Part shown: positions 43,918 to 53,255 of the stretch, piece after piece | Layout: each line of letters opens with the position of its first letter | How positions within the stretch are numbered: position 1 is the first letter of the stretch | Source: Planctomycetota bacterium | GTDB taxonomy: Bacteria > Planctomycetota > J058 > JAJDCP01 | Length of the DNA: 64,000 nucleotides | Direction of reading: 5' to 3' | Assembly (NCBI GenBank): GCA_029260765.1 | Contig: JAJDCP010000063.1 | Span: 62,001 to 126,000, forward strand | Notes under the pieces: model-generated | What the model was told of the DNA's origin: nothing | Database searches by the model: none | What the model saw: the letters and a program-made list of their open reading frames with translations, nothing else | Made by a program: the position numbers and the translations under genes

Positions 43918-44694
43918 TCATTCCAATACCAGGCGCGCCTCGATGCGGCCCATGCAGTCGGTGTTGCCATCTGAAATCCAGAGCTTGTCGAGCACCTTCC
44001 AATCGTCGCCAGACTTGTGGACCGTGAACCACGGTCCTGCCACAAAGTGGACGCCCTCGAGTCACAAGCGTTGCCAGAAGTGGTGCAGGCCGACTCTCTT
44101 TACGGTTCCGCTGGTGATCAGTGGTCGGGGCAGATCGTCGGTCTCCATATCGAAGACGTGGCGGATGTCGAGTGGCACGCTGGTCGGCTCGAAGGACGAC
44201 CGCACCCGGCCTTCCTGGTCGACCACGCGCAGCTCGATGCGCACGGTATCCCGCCGCAGCTCTTGCTCCAAGAAGGCCAGGCGCTCCGTGTCGAGGGGCG
44301 ATCCCCCATGGCTGGCGAGCAGCGTCAAGACCTGGCGGCCGTGGTAGAGCAGCTCTTCGAGCGCCGGAGACGCCTCGCTCATCGGCTCCTGGGCATACGA
44401 TTCGAGCAGTGCGTGGAACTTCTTCAGTCCGAGAGTCGGTGTCGGGTGCCGACTGAGGGCGCATCCCGAGGCGCAGAGCTGTTCGCCGTGCGGCTCCGGT
44501 CTTGCGTAGCCGCCCGTCTCCGAATCGCGTTCCACAGGGGGCGTCAGCACGATCGGGCGCACGAGAGGATCAGCGATGGGAGGGACAACAGGCGCAGGTT
44601 GCGGGCTCGGGCTGGGAGTCGGCGCGGGGCGCAAGCCCAGCCATACGCCTACAATCAGCGTGAGAAGAAGACCAGGGATGAAGAACGAGCGCAT
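43918..44694 (-). CDS. membrane-anchored protein with in-frame UGA, candidate selenoprotein (258 aa)
   Basis: ATG 44694 with GGAGG five bases upstream. One membrane helix at ~4-23, a Pro-rich linker, CASGC at ~75-80, then a helical soluble part. At codon 211 (44062-44064) there is a TGA, after which the same frame runs 47 more codons (LEGVHFVAGPWFTVHKSG, then DKLWISDGNTDCMGRIEARL) to a TGA at 43918. That tail has normal protein composition and fills the gap to the next gene neatly. A perfect 8-bp stem with GTT loop lies 24 bases after the TGA. Sec is therefore likely, possibly paired with the Cys in NTDCMGR. A Trp-to-stop mutation or readthrough is the alternative. Heads the DUF2330-HEAT operon. 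No family recognised. Confidence 0.6.
44019..44037 (-). promoter_or_regulatory. candidate bacterial SECIS element (second gene)
   Basis: Minus strand GGACCGTG-GTT-CACGGTCC, a perfect 8-bp stem; the apex reads GGTTC as in the DCC gene. The loop starts 33 bases after the UGA, inside the 16-37 base range for bSECIS but toward the far end. Confidence 0.6.
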
Positions 44695-44867
44695 ATCCAC
44701 CTCCGTGCTCAGGGACGCCTGTTCGACGCCGGGATGGCAGGATGTGTTCCGGAAAACTTGGGGCTTGGACCATCCCGAAAGGACGAGTCGCTAAACTACG
44801 GTCCCCGGGCCGTTCAGAATAAGGCAGCCAGCGGCCGGGCTCAATTCCAATCTGTGAGGTCAGAGCT

Positions 44868-46040
44868 TTGGAAGGAAAAACACTGGTCGTGGGGGCTGGA
44901 GTCTTCGGTCTCTCCGCCGCGCTCGAGCTCCACGCGCGGGGCGCAGACGTCTGTGTGTTGGAGAAGGGCACGGTGCCTGATCCATTGGCCAGCTCTACCG
45001 ATATCAGCAAGCTGATCCGCATGGACTATGGAGCGGATACGTTCTACACCCAACTGATGGAGCAGGCCTTGCCGCGCTGGGAAGCCTGGAATTCCCGGCA
45101 GCCGTCTCCTTTGTACCACCAGACGGGCTTCCTCCTGCTCAAACGGAGCCCGCTGGAGCCTGGTTGCTTCGAGGGTGACAGCCTCCGCCTGTTGCGCGCT
45201 CGCGGGCACGCCCTCGAACGCTTGGACGCGGTCCGGCTGGGGCAGCGGTTCCCCAACTGGTCGGGCTCTCCTTTCTGCGACGGGTACTACAACCCGCGCG
45301 CTGGCTGGGCGGCCAGCGGCGAGGTCGTGGGCTGGCTTGCCCAGCAGCTGCGGGCTGCCGGCGCCACGCTGCGCGAGGGGGTAAGGTGTGCGGGGCTGCT
45401 CGAGGAGGGGGGCCGGGTTCGCGGAGTGACGTTGGCCAGTGGCGAGCAAGTCGAAGCAGAGCGCGTGCTGCTGGCGGTCGGTGCCTGGACTCCCAAGCTG
45501 CTGCCAGAGCTCTCCGACCGGATGTGGCCTGTCGCCCAGGACGTCTTCCACTTCCGGCCCGCGGATCCGGAGGCGTTCTCCGCAGAGCTGTTTCCGCCCT
45601 GGGCCGCCGACATAGGGCGCAGCGGTTGGTACGGCTTCTGTGCTTTGGCGGACGGGACCTTGAAGGTGGCACGCCACGGCATTGGGCGTCGGGTGGACCC
45701 CGACGCAGTGCGCGCTATCGCATCGGGCCGGGAAGCGACGATGCGTGCCTTTTTCAGCGAGTGTTTGCCGCGCCTGGTAGGTGCGCAGAAGCTGCACGAA
45801 CGCGTGTGCCTGTATTGTGACACCTTCGATGGGGACTTCTGGTTGGCAGAGCATCCTCAGCGGCCGGGCCTGTTCGTGATGGCTGGAGGCAGTGGACATG
45901 GCTTCAAGTTCGCGCCGGTTCTCGGTGAGATCGCGGCCGACGTGCTCGAGGGGCGGGCCAACCCGTGGGCAGCGCGTTTTGCCTGGCGCAGCGCAGGCGG
46001 CCGTCGCGGTGAAGACGCACGCTGTCTCGATGCGGGCTGA
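44868..46040 (+). CDS. FAD-dependent amine oxidase, monomeric sarcosine oxidase-like (390 aa)
   Basis: N-terminal dinucleotide-binding site LVVGAGVFGLSAALELHARG; DAO fold (Pfam DAO). C-terminal VCLYCDTFDGDFWLAEHP contains the Cys that in sarcosine oxidase holds FAD covalently, and GGSGHGFKFAPVLGE is the family FAD-contact line. Oxidises an N-methyl or secondary amine with O2 or another acceptor; exact substrate not predictable. TTG start with GAGG eight bases upstream. Convergent with the dehydrogenase gene. Confidence 0.87.
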   Translation: MEGKTLVVGAGVFGLSAALELHARGADVCVLEKGTVPDPLASSTDISKLIRMDYGADTFYTQLMEQALPRWEAWNSRQPSPLYHQTGFLLLKRSPLEPGCFEGDSLRLLRARGHALERLDAVRLGQRFPNWSGSPFCDGYYNPRAGWAASGEVVGWLAQQLRAAGATLREGVRCAGLLEEGGRVRGVTLASGEQVEAERVLLAVGAWTPKLLPELSDRMWPVAQDVFHFRPADPEAFSAELFPPWAADIGRSGWYGFCALADGTLKVARHGIGRRVDPDAVRAIASGREATMRAFFSECLPRLVGAQKLHERVCLYCDTFDGDFWLAEHPQRPGLFVMAGGSGHGFKFAPVLGEIAADVLEGRANPWAARFAWRSAGGRRGEDARCLDAG

Positions 46041-46045
46041 GGGGC

Positions 46046-46996
46046 TCAGGGCAGCTCGATGAGAACCTTGAGAACCCCGCTCTGCGCAGCGTGCTCGAGG
46101 GCCTCCAGCGCCCGTTCGAGCGGATAGCGGGCAGCGATCAGCGGCCGCGGATCGATCCTGCTTTCAGCCAGCAGTCGCAGGGCAGGCGCGAAAGGACCGC
46201 AGCGTGAGCCGATGATCTGCATCTCCTGCACGACCCAGGGAGTGGGCTGCAGGCGGGCCTGACCGTGCAGGGTGCTCTTGAGCACCAACCGGCCGCCCGG
46301 GCGCAGCAAGCGTGTGGCGATGCCCAGTCCTGCCGAGCTCCCGGTGGCTTCGACGATCAGGTCGAAGGCGGGCAGGTCCGCCGCATCGGCGAGCCCGCCA
46401 TGCGCTCCCTCGGGCAGGTGTTCCAGTTGGCTCGCGCGGCGCGCCAGCCCCCAGACTTCCGCGGGGCCGAGGGCGAGAACCGCCAGGCAGAGCCGACCGA
46501 GTTTCCCCAACCCGAGCACTGCCGCGCGTTGCGAAGGTTTCACGTGGACCTGTTCCAGCACCTGAAGAGCGGCCGCCAGGGGCTCGCAAAAAACTGCAGC
46601 TTCGTCGGATAGCGAGTCAGGTACGCGATGCAGATTCGCGAGCGGGAGGCAGAAGCTCTCGGCGAACACTCCATCGCGCCCGACGATCCCAAGGGCTGTG
46701 CGGCGCGGGCAGTGCGTGGCCCGCCCCGCCTGACAGGTCGGGCACGTCCGACAGGGGCAATTGATGTCGCCGACCACGCGGGCGCCTAGCCAGGAAGCAT
46801 CGGGCGCGTCCTCCACAACCCCGACCCACTCGTGGCCGATCACGCCGCGGAAGCCCTTGTAGCCGCGAAGCAGCTCGAGGTCTGTCGCGCAGATGCCCGC
46901 GAGACGAGGTCGGATGCGGGCCTCTCCGCGGCGCGCGGGCTGCGGCCAATCGGTGCGCAGCTGCACACCCTGTTCGGACACCACGCAGGCGAGCAT
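46046..46996 (-). CDS. zinc-dependent MDR dehydrogenase (316 aa)
   Basis: Medium-chain alcohol dehydrogenase fold. Catalytic zinc ligands: Cys in AGICATD, His-Glu in VIGHEWVG. The structural-zinc lobe has four Cys in CPCRTCPTCQAGRATHC. A GLGKLG dinucleotide loop follows. Closest in layout to threonine/sorbitol dehydrogenase-type enzymes. ATG 46996 has AGGAG five bases upstream. The substrate is not evident. Confidence 0.9.
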   Translation of the reverse strand: MLACVVSEQGVQLRTDWPQPARRGEARIRPRLAGICATDLELLRGYKGFRGVIGHEWVGVVEDAPDASWLGARVVGDINCPCRTCPTCQAGRATHCPRRTALGIVGRDGVFAESFCLPLANLHRVPDSLSDEAAVFCEPLAAALQVLEQVHVKPSQRAAVLGLGKLGRLCLAVLALGPAEVWGLARRASQLEHLPEGAHGGLADAADLPAFDLIVEATGSSAGLGIATRLLRPGGRLVLKSTLHGQARLQPTPWVVQEMQIIGSRCGPFAPALRLLAESRIDPRPLIAARYPLERALEALEHAAQSGVLKVLIELP

Positions 46997-47192
46997 CGAC
47001 ACTCCTCTCAGGGTTCGGTAAGCGATCAGGGAGATTCGGTGAGGAATCCGTCTGACATCAACGCCCTCAACTGGTGGAGTATCTGCGCTGCTGAGGACGT
47101 GATCAAGAGCTGATGCTCGCGAGCGCTATGCGTCCGGGGTATCATGCAGTCATGGCGCACACAGCAGCCGGCACATGCCGGGGGAGGGACCG

Positions 47193-47528
47193 ATGGGAAC
47201 GCCGTTCGAAGAAGAACAGATGGGCGATGCGGAGCTCGACGCGTTCGAGAACCTGGAGCCCGAACAAGAGGATCTCAGTGAGCTCGAGGCGGTCGGCCTG
47301 ACCGACGACGAGTTGGCAGAGATGGAGAAGGGTGGCTTGAGCGCCGAATTGTTGAAAGACCTCAAGGCCATGGGGATGAGCGATGAAGAGCTGGCGGCCC
47401 TGAACTCGGCCGAGCATCGCGACGCAGCCCTGGCAGCGCTCGAACAGCAGGGGCTCGACGACGAGGCCTCTGCGGAGATCACGGGCATGGATGAAGAGGA
47501 GAGGCGGCTGCTGGGGGATGACGTCTAG
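47193..47528 (+). CDS. acidic small protein (111 aa)
   Basis: ATG 47193 with GGGAGG five bases upstream, favoured over 47175. Very acidic and rich in Glu/Leu/Ala with short repeats of the form GLTDDELAEMEKGGL, GMSDEELAALNSA, GLDDEASAEI, resembling a series of small helix-turn units. Followed by a terminator. Function unknown. Confidence 0.65.
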   Translation: MGTPFEEEQMGDAELDAFENLEPEQEDLSELEAVGLTDDELAEMEKGGLSAELLKDLKAMGMSDEELAALNSAEHRDAALAALEQQGLDDEASAEITGMDEEERRLLGDDV

Positions 47529-47586
47529 CTCAGCGCCGAGGAGCTCGGCATCTGAGTGGCTCGACATTGCTCGAAACCCAAGCCAG

Positions 47587-47609
47587 AACGGCGGCTCAAG
47601 GCCGCCGTT
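47587..47609 (+). terminator. intrinsic terminator
   Basis: Perfect 9-bp stem AACGGCGGC/GCCGCCGTT, 5-base loop, then TTCTTC. Lies ~60 bases after the acidic protein gene and just beyond the convergent regulator gene, so it may serve both strands. Confidence 0.75.
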
Positions 47610-47631
47610 TCTTCGTGGCTTGCGGGTCGGA

Positions 47632-47979
47632 TCAGCGCAGCGGCATGATGATGTAGTCTTTGACAATCAGCGGCTTCTTGGTGCGGCCAGAGCGCTCGAA
47701 CTCGATCAGGCTGTGGTCGCTGAGAATCCGCAGGTCGTGCGACACGGCGTCGAGGCGACGCTCGGTCTTGCGGGCCAGCTCGGAGACGCTCTTGATGTCG
47801 CCGCGCCGCAACACCGAGAGGATCTCAAGGCGCTTCGGGGTCAGAACGCTGGCTTTGTCCATGTCGTCGAGCTCGATCAGGAAGGTTTTGTCCTTCGGGA
47901 ACGGATGCTTCTGGCTCGACCGGCTCTTCCGGGGGGTGCTGGCGATGCTGTCGCTGGGGCGCTTCTTTTCACTACGCAT
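47632..47979 (-). CDS. winged-helix DNA-binding regulator (115 aa)
   Basis: Basic N-terminus, then a winged helix: LTPKRLEILSVLRRGDIKSV, SELARKTERRLDAVSHDLRI and SLIEFERSGRTKKPLIVKDY. Similar to the HVO_A0114/MarR-like transcriptional regulators often called antitoxin-like. No ligand domain. SD AGGAG nine bases before the ATG. Confidence 0.78.
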   Translation of the reverse strand: MRSEKKRPSDSIASTPRKSRSSQKHPFPKDKTFLIELDDMDKASVLTPKRLEILSVLRRGDIKSVSELARKTERRLDAVSHDLRILSDHSLIEFERSGRTKKPLIVKDYIIMPLR

Positions 47980-48410
47980 GTTTGAGGACTCCTGGGGTTG
48001 CGGACTTCAGAATCGGATCGAAACGCACCCTGAAGGCTGTCTCCTTGCTGGAGACCGCGTTTAGTTATGGGATTGACAGCAACTCGCGTGCCAATGGCCG
48101 TCGCGGGTTTGTGGGGCTCTGGAGGCGGACGTCTGCCGGATTATGCAACACACGTCAATCGTCCGGGCATACCTGTCATTCCCCAGCCGCTATTTTTGCG
48201 GCTTGGGTGCCTGTTGCAGATTGCGAACCAAGATCTTGCTTCACGTGTCAATCTGATAATCCCAGGCCGCGAAATACAACAGGCTACAAGAAATAATCGC
48301 AACGACAGTGCAGGTGTCCCGCTGCGGTTGTCCAGGACCTTGCGGAGGGCCATCGGAATGCCGACAATAGTGGAATCTCAAGTTGTTGGCGCGGGATTCT
48401 GGAGGATTGC
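47980..48410. other. intergenic region
   Basis: About 430 bases between divergent genes, AT-richer around 48170-48310. TTGACA at 48074-48079 is a good -35 hexamer for the + strand but I see no -10 at the proper distance. No RNA gene or repeat recognised. Confidence 0.5.
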
Positions 48411-49127
48411 ATGGGCGCATTCGATGCACAGGCCGCAGCCCTGGTGGGGAACGAGCTGCCCGAACCCCTGGCGCGGCTGGCGGCCCGGCTGGAGCGCCGC
48501 TTCCACGGGCCTCTGAGCTGCGCCCGTTCGACCGATCAGGCCTGGCGCCTGGGCCGCGAGACTCTGTTGGAAGGGGGCGCCCTGCTGGAGCTTCCGGCCA
48601 AGAACCCCAGCTTCGAAGTGCTCGGGCTTTGCCTGCTGCGGCTCGAGCAAAAAAGCCGCAAGGGGATCCGCAAACATCAACGGCATCACTTCAAGAATGC
48701 CGACAATGATCAGCTCGCGGGGGCGCTCGAGCTGCTTATGGAGACCAGCGTGGCTTTCGGAAACCTCAAAGACCTGGGGCTTCGGGGCCACAGCTGGTTG
48801 CGCACCTGCCTCTACAACAAATTTGTCAAACCCTTACGGAGCAAACGCTACAAGCCGCTGCCCTTCAAGTTTGGCGGCTGGAGCCTCTGCTACGATCTAT
48901 TGTTGCTGCGGGGCCTCCTCGGGGCCGAACAGCTCGTCTGGGAGGTGGAACAGACGTTGGAGAATGGCTACGGGGCACGTGGAAAGGCGGTCATCGAGGC
49001 CGCCCAGCTGTGTCAGCGTATGCTGCCTGAGGAGCTGCCTGAAGCTTTCGAGAATAAGCGGCTGGTCGACATGGTGCTGGTGATCTCGCAGCAAGCGCGC
49101 TTTGATCTGGGAAAGAAGAAGCGCTGA
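48411..49127 (+). CDS. conserved-looking hypothetical protein (238 aa)
   Basis: ATG with GGAGG five bases upstream. Globular, helix-rich, no signal peptide or membrane segment. Notable stretches: basic KSRKGIRKHQRHHFK at ~83-97 and NKFVKPLRSKRYKPLPFKFG at ~138-157, which could contact nucleic acid. No family recognised. Confidence 0.72.
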   Translation: MGAFDAQAAALVGNELPEPLARLAARLERRFHGPLSCARSTDQAWRLGRETLLEGGALLELPAKNPSFEVLGLCLLRLEQKSRKGIRKHQRHHFKNADNDQLAGALELLMETSVAFGNLKDLGLRGHSWLRTCLYNKFVKPLRSKRYKPLPFKFGGWSLCYDLLLLRGLLGAEQLVWEVEQTLENGYGARGKAVIEAAQLCQRMLPEELPEAFENKRLVDMVLVISQQARFDLGKKKR

Positions 49128-49157
49128 GGCGTCGGTGCCGCGGAAGAGGGAGGGCTC

Positions 49158-49850
49158 CTACGACTTCTCAGACTCTACGGGCTCGTCCCCGATCTCCACA
49201 CGCTGGGTCTCGTCGAGGGCGGGCGTCGCTGCCTCGAGCAAGCGCCGCACGTCCTTGATCAGATTGAGCCGAGCCTCCATCTCGCCTTTGTGCTCGGCGA
49301 CGCGCACTTTGGCTTCCGACACATGGTTCATGATCGACTGGACAACTTCCTGCAGGTGATCGCGCGCGAACTCGTCGCTGACGGGGATCTCCATGCTCTC
49401 GATGCTCCAGAAGCTGTCCTCCCCACCGCTCTTTTGCCAGACGCCTGTGCGCGAGACCTTCACCAGTCGTCCGCTACGCGTCAGCAGGACCTTGTAGCCG
49501 GTGAAGTTCACCACGTTCTGGTTGTTGGGGTCATTCTGGCTGGAGAAGTTGTTGACCAGCACGATCCCATGCTCGGGGTAGTGTGCGCTCGCCGCACCCA
49601 GGCGGCCGGCCATCCAGTTCTCGCGGATGATGATCTCGCCATCGAGGAAGCGTACGATGGGTCGTAGCACGTCGAGCAGCCGCTCGAGCACGACCTTCTC
49701 ATGCTTCTGCACGACATGCGCATAGCTATCGAGGTTGGCACCGTGCTGCTCGATGGAGCGGAGTCCTTCGATCAGCTTGTTGAATGGGTCCTTGCCGGGC
49801 TTCTTCTTTTTCTTCGCGCTGTCCCCGGTCCGCGTGGTGCGTTTGGCCAT
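49158..49850 (-). CDS. hypothetical protein with basic N-terminus (230 aa)
   Basis: Starts MAKRTTRTGDSAKKKKKPGK, then helical (LIEGLRSIEQHGANLDSYAH), a beta middle (HGIVLVNNFSSQND, NFTGYKVLLTRSGR) and a C-terminal coiled coil. Cytosolic. Upstream of ruvA in the opposite sense of reading order (it follows ruvA on the minus strand by 28 bases), so it may be co-transcribed with it. Function unknown. Confidence 0.75.
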   Translation of the reverse strand: MAKRTTRTGDSAKKKKKPGKDPFNKLIEGLRSIEQHGANLDSYAHVVQKHEKVVLERLLDVLRPIVRFLDGEIIIRENWMAGRLGAASAHYPEHGIVLVNNFSSQNDPNNQNVVNFTGYKVLLTRSGRLVKVSRTGVWQKSGGEDSFWSIESMEIPVSDEFARDHLQEVVQSIMNHVSEAKVRVAEHKGEMEARLNLIKDVRRLLEAATPALDETQRVEIGDEPVESEKS

Positions 49851-49878
49851 TCTGTCTGCTCCGATTCGTGATTCTTGC

Positions 49879-50472
49879 TCAGCGGGTGTAGCGCAGAGCT
49901 GCGCGCACCAATTGAGAGACGGGTTCGCCCTCGCCCAGCTCGTTGCTCGCTTTGTCGACGGCCTTGCGTGAGATCTTTTCCTTGAAACCCAGAGAGATCA
50001 AGGCCAGGACGGCATCTTCGAGGTTTCTTTGCGGCGAGCCCACGCGTGCCTGGTCCGACGGTGCATCCAGGGCGGGCAGCCGCCCCTGTAGATCGACCAC
50101 GATACGCTCCGCGGTCTTGGTGCCGATTCCCTTGACGGCCTTCAGCGGCTTGGGGTCTTTGGACCGCACCGCCGCGATGATGGCGGCCTGGCTCAGGCCA
50201 GAGAGCAGTCCCAGTCCGGTCGCCGGTCCCACGCCGCTGACGCCGATCAACGACTCGAACAGGTTGCGTTCCTGGGCGCTCTCGAAACCGAACAGCCGGT
50301 ACTGGTCATCGGCGATGCGCAGTGTCGTGTACAGGCGTAACTCTTCATCCGGGCCGCACGCCAGCTCGCAGACATGGAGGGGGACGCGGAGCCGGAACGC
50401 GAAACCTCCGACCTGGAGGACCAGCTCGGAGATTCCTCGGTGCAACACCCGCCCACAGAGCGAGTCGATCAC
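49879..50472 (-). CDS. ruvA: Holliday junction helicase subunit RuvA (197 aa)
   Basis: RuvA tetramers bind Holliday junctions and load RuvB. OB-fold domain ([33 protein letters not shown]), two helix-hairpin-helix motifs ([16 protein letters not shown] and [17 protein letters not shown]) and the flexible linker plus domain III ([15 protein letters not shown]). GTG 50472 with AAGG six bases upstream; it overlaps the upstream gene stop (GTGA). ruvB and ruvC are not in the window. Confidence 0.95.
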   Translation of the reverse strand: MIDSLCGRVLHRGISELVLQVGGFAFRLRVPLHVCELACGPDEELRLYTTLRIADDQYRLFGFESAQERNLFESLIGVSGVGPATGLGLLSGLSQAAIIAAVRSKDPKPLKAVKGIGTKTAERIVVDLQGRLPALDAPSDQARVGSPQRNLEDAVLALISLGFKEKISRKAVDKASNELGEGEPVSQLVRAALRYTR

Positions 50473-51773
50473 GGATCGCCTTTCAGCTTCAAGCTCAGCT
50501 CGCCCAGCTTCGTCCGGATCTCCACCAGCGAGGTCTGTCCGAAGTTGCGTACGGCCAGCAGATCCTGGTCGCTCATGTTGCACAGCTCGCCGATGGTCGC
50601 GATGTTCATCCTCTCCATGCACTTACGGCTGCGCACGGACAACTCGAGCTCGCCGATGGGCCGTGAGAGCAGCTCGCGGTTGCGGCCGGAGCGGGCATCG
50701 TTGAAGCCCGGGATGTCCTCGCCCTTCTTGACCATTCCCAGACGCAGATTGCGCTGCGCGAGCATCGCCTTGATCTCTGCGAGTGAGGTCTCGCCGAAGT
50801 TCTTGTGCGACAACAGCTCCTGCTCGGTCTTGGTCACCAGGTCGCCCAATGTCTCGATATTCATCTGCTTCAGGCAGTTACGGCTGCGCACAGAGAGCTC
50901 GAAGTCGGTGACTGGCGTGCGCAAGACCTGCATGCGCTTGTCGTGTTTGCGCTCGAGGTCTTCGTCGTAGTACATGTCCATCGACGCGACGACATCACGC
51001 TTGAAACGCCGCGCCCGGGCATGGTTGGGATACTCGGCCAGCACGTCTTTGAGCACCCGCAGAGACTTCTCGTATTGGGCCTGATCTTCATACAGGACCG
51101 AGAGATTGATCAGCGCGTTGACGTAGGTCGGACGCAACTCGCGGATGCGTTCGTAGAGGACGATCGCCTGCTCGACCGAACCGAGGCGCTGCTCGAGCAG
51201 CGCCTGCCGGAAGAGCATGCCGCGATGATCCGGATGGGTCTTCAGCCCATTCCGATAGGTCTCCATGGCTTCGTAGTACTCGCCGTTCTCCTCGCTGTGG
51301 CGGCCCTTTTGGTACAGGTAGTCGGCGCGCCCCTTGAGATCGCCTTCCCACTGCCGGACCTTCTTGCTCCAGCCCTCGAGATCGCCCGAACGGCGCATGG
51401 CTTCGAGCATGGTGGTCTTGACGTGGATGCTGCGCGTCTTCTTCTTCAGAAAGCCCACCAGGACCTTCACTGCAGCGTCCGAGGAGCCAGCATCGATCTG
51501 GTAGCGTGCCAACAGCACGCCCGCGATCTCGTCACTGGCCTTCGGCTTCAGAATTCCGATGGCCCGTTGCTTGCGGCCCAGCTTCCAGAGGGCGAAGGCC
51601 TGGTGCAAAGGACCCACCTGCTTGGGAGGCTTGGCCCAATTGACTTCATCGTAGAGGCGCTCGAGGCTTTTGCGCCAGCCCTTGAGCTGGTGGATCTCAG
51701 AGCTGAACGCCTCGACATCCGGGATGTCTTTGATGGCGAAGAGACGTTCTTTGATTTCGCTGATCGGGTCCAT
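50469..51773 (-). CDS. TPR protein with two RNA polymerase alpha-CTD domains (434 aa)
   Basis: Residues ~1-290 are TPR-type helical repeats ([58 protein letters not shown]). Residues 291-346 and 376-430 are two copies of the RpoA C-terminal domain: [20 protein letters not shown] and [20 protein letters not shown], each followed by [11 protein letters not shown] / [11 protein letters not shown]. In RNA polymerase this domain binds UP-element DNA and activators. The lack of an alpha-NTD means it is not a core subunit; it may recruit or sense polymerase, or bind DNA alone. Coupled to ruvA by a 4-base overlap. Confidence 0.9.
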   Translation of the reverse strand: MDPISEIKERLFAIKDIPDVEAFSSEIHQLKGWRKSLERLYDEVNWAKPPKQVGPLHQAFALWKLGRKQRAIGILKPKASDEIAGVLLARYQIDAGSSDAAVKVLVGFLKKKTRSIHVKTTMLEAMRRSGDLEGWSKKVRQWEGDLKGRADYLYQKGRHSEENGEYYEAMETYRNGLKTHPDHRGMLFRQALLEQRLGSVEQAIVLYERIRELRPTYVNALINLSVLYEDQAQYEKSLRVLKDVLAEYPNHARARRFKRDVVASMDMYYDEDLERKHDKRMQVLRTPVTDFELSVRSRNCLKQMNIETLGDLVTKTEQELLSHKNFGETSLAEIKAMLAQRNLRLGMVKKGEDIPGFNDARSGRNRELLSRPIGELELSVRSRKCMERMNIATIGELCNMSDQDLLAVRNFGQTSLVEIRTKLGELSLKLKGDP

Positions 51774-51869
51774 GAAGATTCCTGTCGTCTCGAAAGGGCT
51801 GCGCCGGAGCGGCGGGGCCGGGGATCTTGAAGCACATCACCTTAAGGACGCGGTCCGAATTGTCAACCC

Positions 51870-53255
51870 TCAACTTGCGGCGTGCGCTGCGGCAGCCAAC
51901 GCGCGCCCCAACTCGATGAAGGCTTCGGTCAGCGTCGGATGGTACCAGGGCATCGCGAGGATATCGTCAGCCGTGCCGTTAAAGTACATCATCGCGCTCG
52001 CCACGTGGATCATGTCGTCAGCCCGGGGTCCGAAGATCTGGCAGCCCAACAACCGCCCCGTTCCCCGTTCCGCCAGGAGTTTGGCTCGTCCGTGGCGGGT
52101 CTCCATCACGATGCCGCGGCCCTGCTCGGCGAAGTTCTTGCCTGCGGTGACCACCTCGAGACCCGCCGCCCGCGCCTCTGCCTCGGTCATTCCGACTGAA
52201 GCGAAAGGCGGATCGGTGAAGATCGCGCTCATCCGCAGCCGGTAGTCCTGGTGTTTCTCGGGACCATGGAAGGCGTTGTGGCCCGCCACCCGTCCCTCCT
52301 GATTGGCCAGGTGCAAGATCTGGTAGCTGCCGGTGGCGTCGCCCGCGACGTAGACGCGAGGATTCGTCGTCTGCATGCGCGCATCGTGTTGGACGCGCGC
52401 GCCGTCGTGCTGCACGCCCGCTTCCTCGAGTCCAAGACCTTCCAGATGCGCTTTCCGGCCGACGGCGCTCAGGAAGGTCTCCGCTTCGATGCTGTGGTGA
52501 CCATCAGGAGTGCTGATCTCGAAGTGGATGCCTCGGGCACAGGGGGCGAGGCTCTCGATGCGGGCACCGACAATCAGCTTTGTGTCGGTGTGCTCGAGGA
52601 ATGCCTGCGACACCAGGGGAGTGAATTCAGGATCGACCTTCGAGAGCAGAGGACTGCGGTTGACCAACGTCACCTGGACGCCGAGGCGGGCGAAGAACCA
52701 GGCGAACTCGAGGCCTATCGGGCCTGCGCCCTGGATCAGCATCGACGCGGGCAGGCTCTCGAGTTGCATGATGCCATCGCTGCTGAGCACGCGCACGCTT
52801 TCGCTACCCGGAATCGGCAGGTGGAAGGGACGCGAGCCGGTCGCGATCACACAACCCTTGCGGGCGCGGTAGCGCTGGCCGCCGGCTTCGACACAATCCT
52901 CCGCGACGAAGCACGCGTGTGCATCGAGAACCTCGTAGTCTGAGCGTTCGATCCCGGCGAGCTTCGCGCGTTGGAAGCGCGCGACCTTGGCCGCCTTGCG
53001 GGCCATGATCTTGGCAAAATCGAAGCTGCGCCCTGAGATCGAGATTCCCAGAGGCTCGAGGTGTCGCAGCTCTTCGTAGTGCTCGGCGCTGAACAACATC
53101 GCCTTGGTCGGCATACAGCCGCGCAGGATGCAGAGGCCACCCAGCTCGCCGGCGTTGATCATCAGGGTGCGCGCGCCTGCGGCCGCCGCCGCAGAGGCAG
53201 CCGAGGTCCCTGCGCTTCCGCCGCCGAGCACGATGACATCGTAGCTCTCGTTCAT
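51870..53255 (-). CDS. pyridine nucleotide-disulfide oxidoreductase, class I (461 aa)
   Basis: FAD site VIVLGGGSAGTSAA, redox Cys pair GGLCILRGCMPTK (CxxxxC), NAD(P) site GAGPIGLEFAWFF, second FAD line VYVAGDATGSYQI and C-terminal WYHPTLTEAFIELG with the catalytic His. It belongs to the mercuric reductase/dihydrolipoamide dehydrogenase group; absence of the neighbouring 2-oxoacid dehydrogenase genes and of a C-terminal CC pair argues against Lpd and MerA. Physiological substrate unknown; a thiol/selenol or quinone reductase role is possible. Confidence 0.92.
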   Translation of the reverse strand: MNESYDVIVLGGGSAGTSAASAAAAAGARTLMINAGELGGLCILRGCMPTKAMLFSAEHYEELRHLEPLGISISGRSFDFAKIMARKAAKVARFQRAKLAGIERSDYEVLDAHACFVAEDCVEAGGQRYRARKGCVIATGSRPFHLPIPGSESVRVLSSDGIMQLESLPASMLIQGAGPIGLEFAWFFARLGVQVTLVNRSPLLSKVDPEFTPLVSQAFLEHTDTKLIVGARIESLAPCARGIHFEISTPDGHHSIEAETFLSAVGRKAHLEGLGLEEAGVQHDGARVQHDARMQTTNPRVYVAGDATGSYQILHLANQEGRVAGHNAFHGPEKHQDYRLRMSAIFTDPPFASVGMTEAEARAAGLEVVTAGKNFAEQGRGIVMETRHGRAKLLAERGTGRLLGCQIFGPRADDMIHVASAMMYFNGTADDILAMPWYHPTLTEAFIELGRALAAAAHAAS

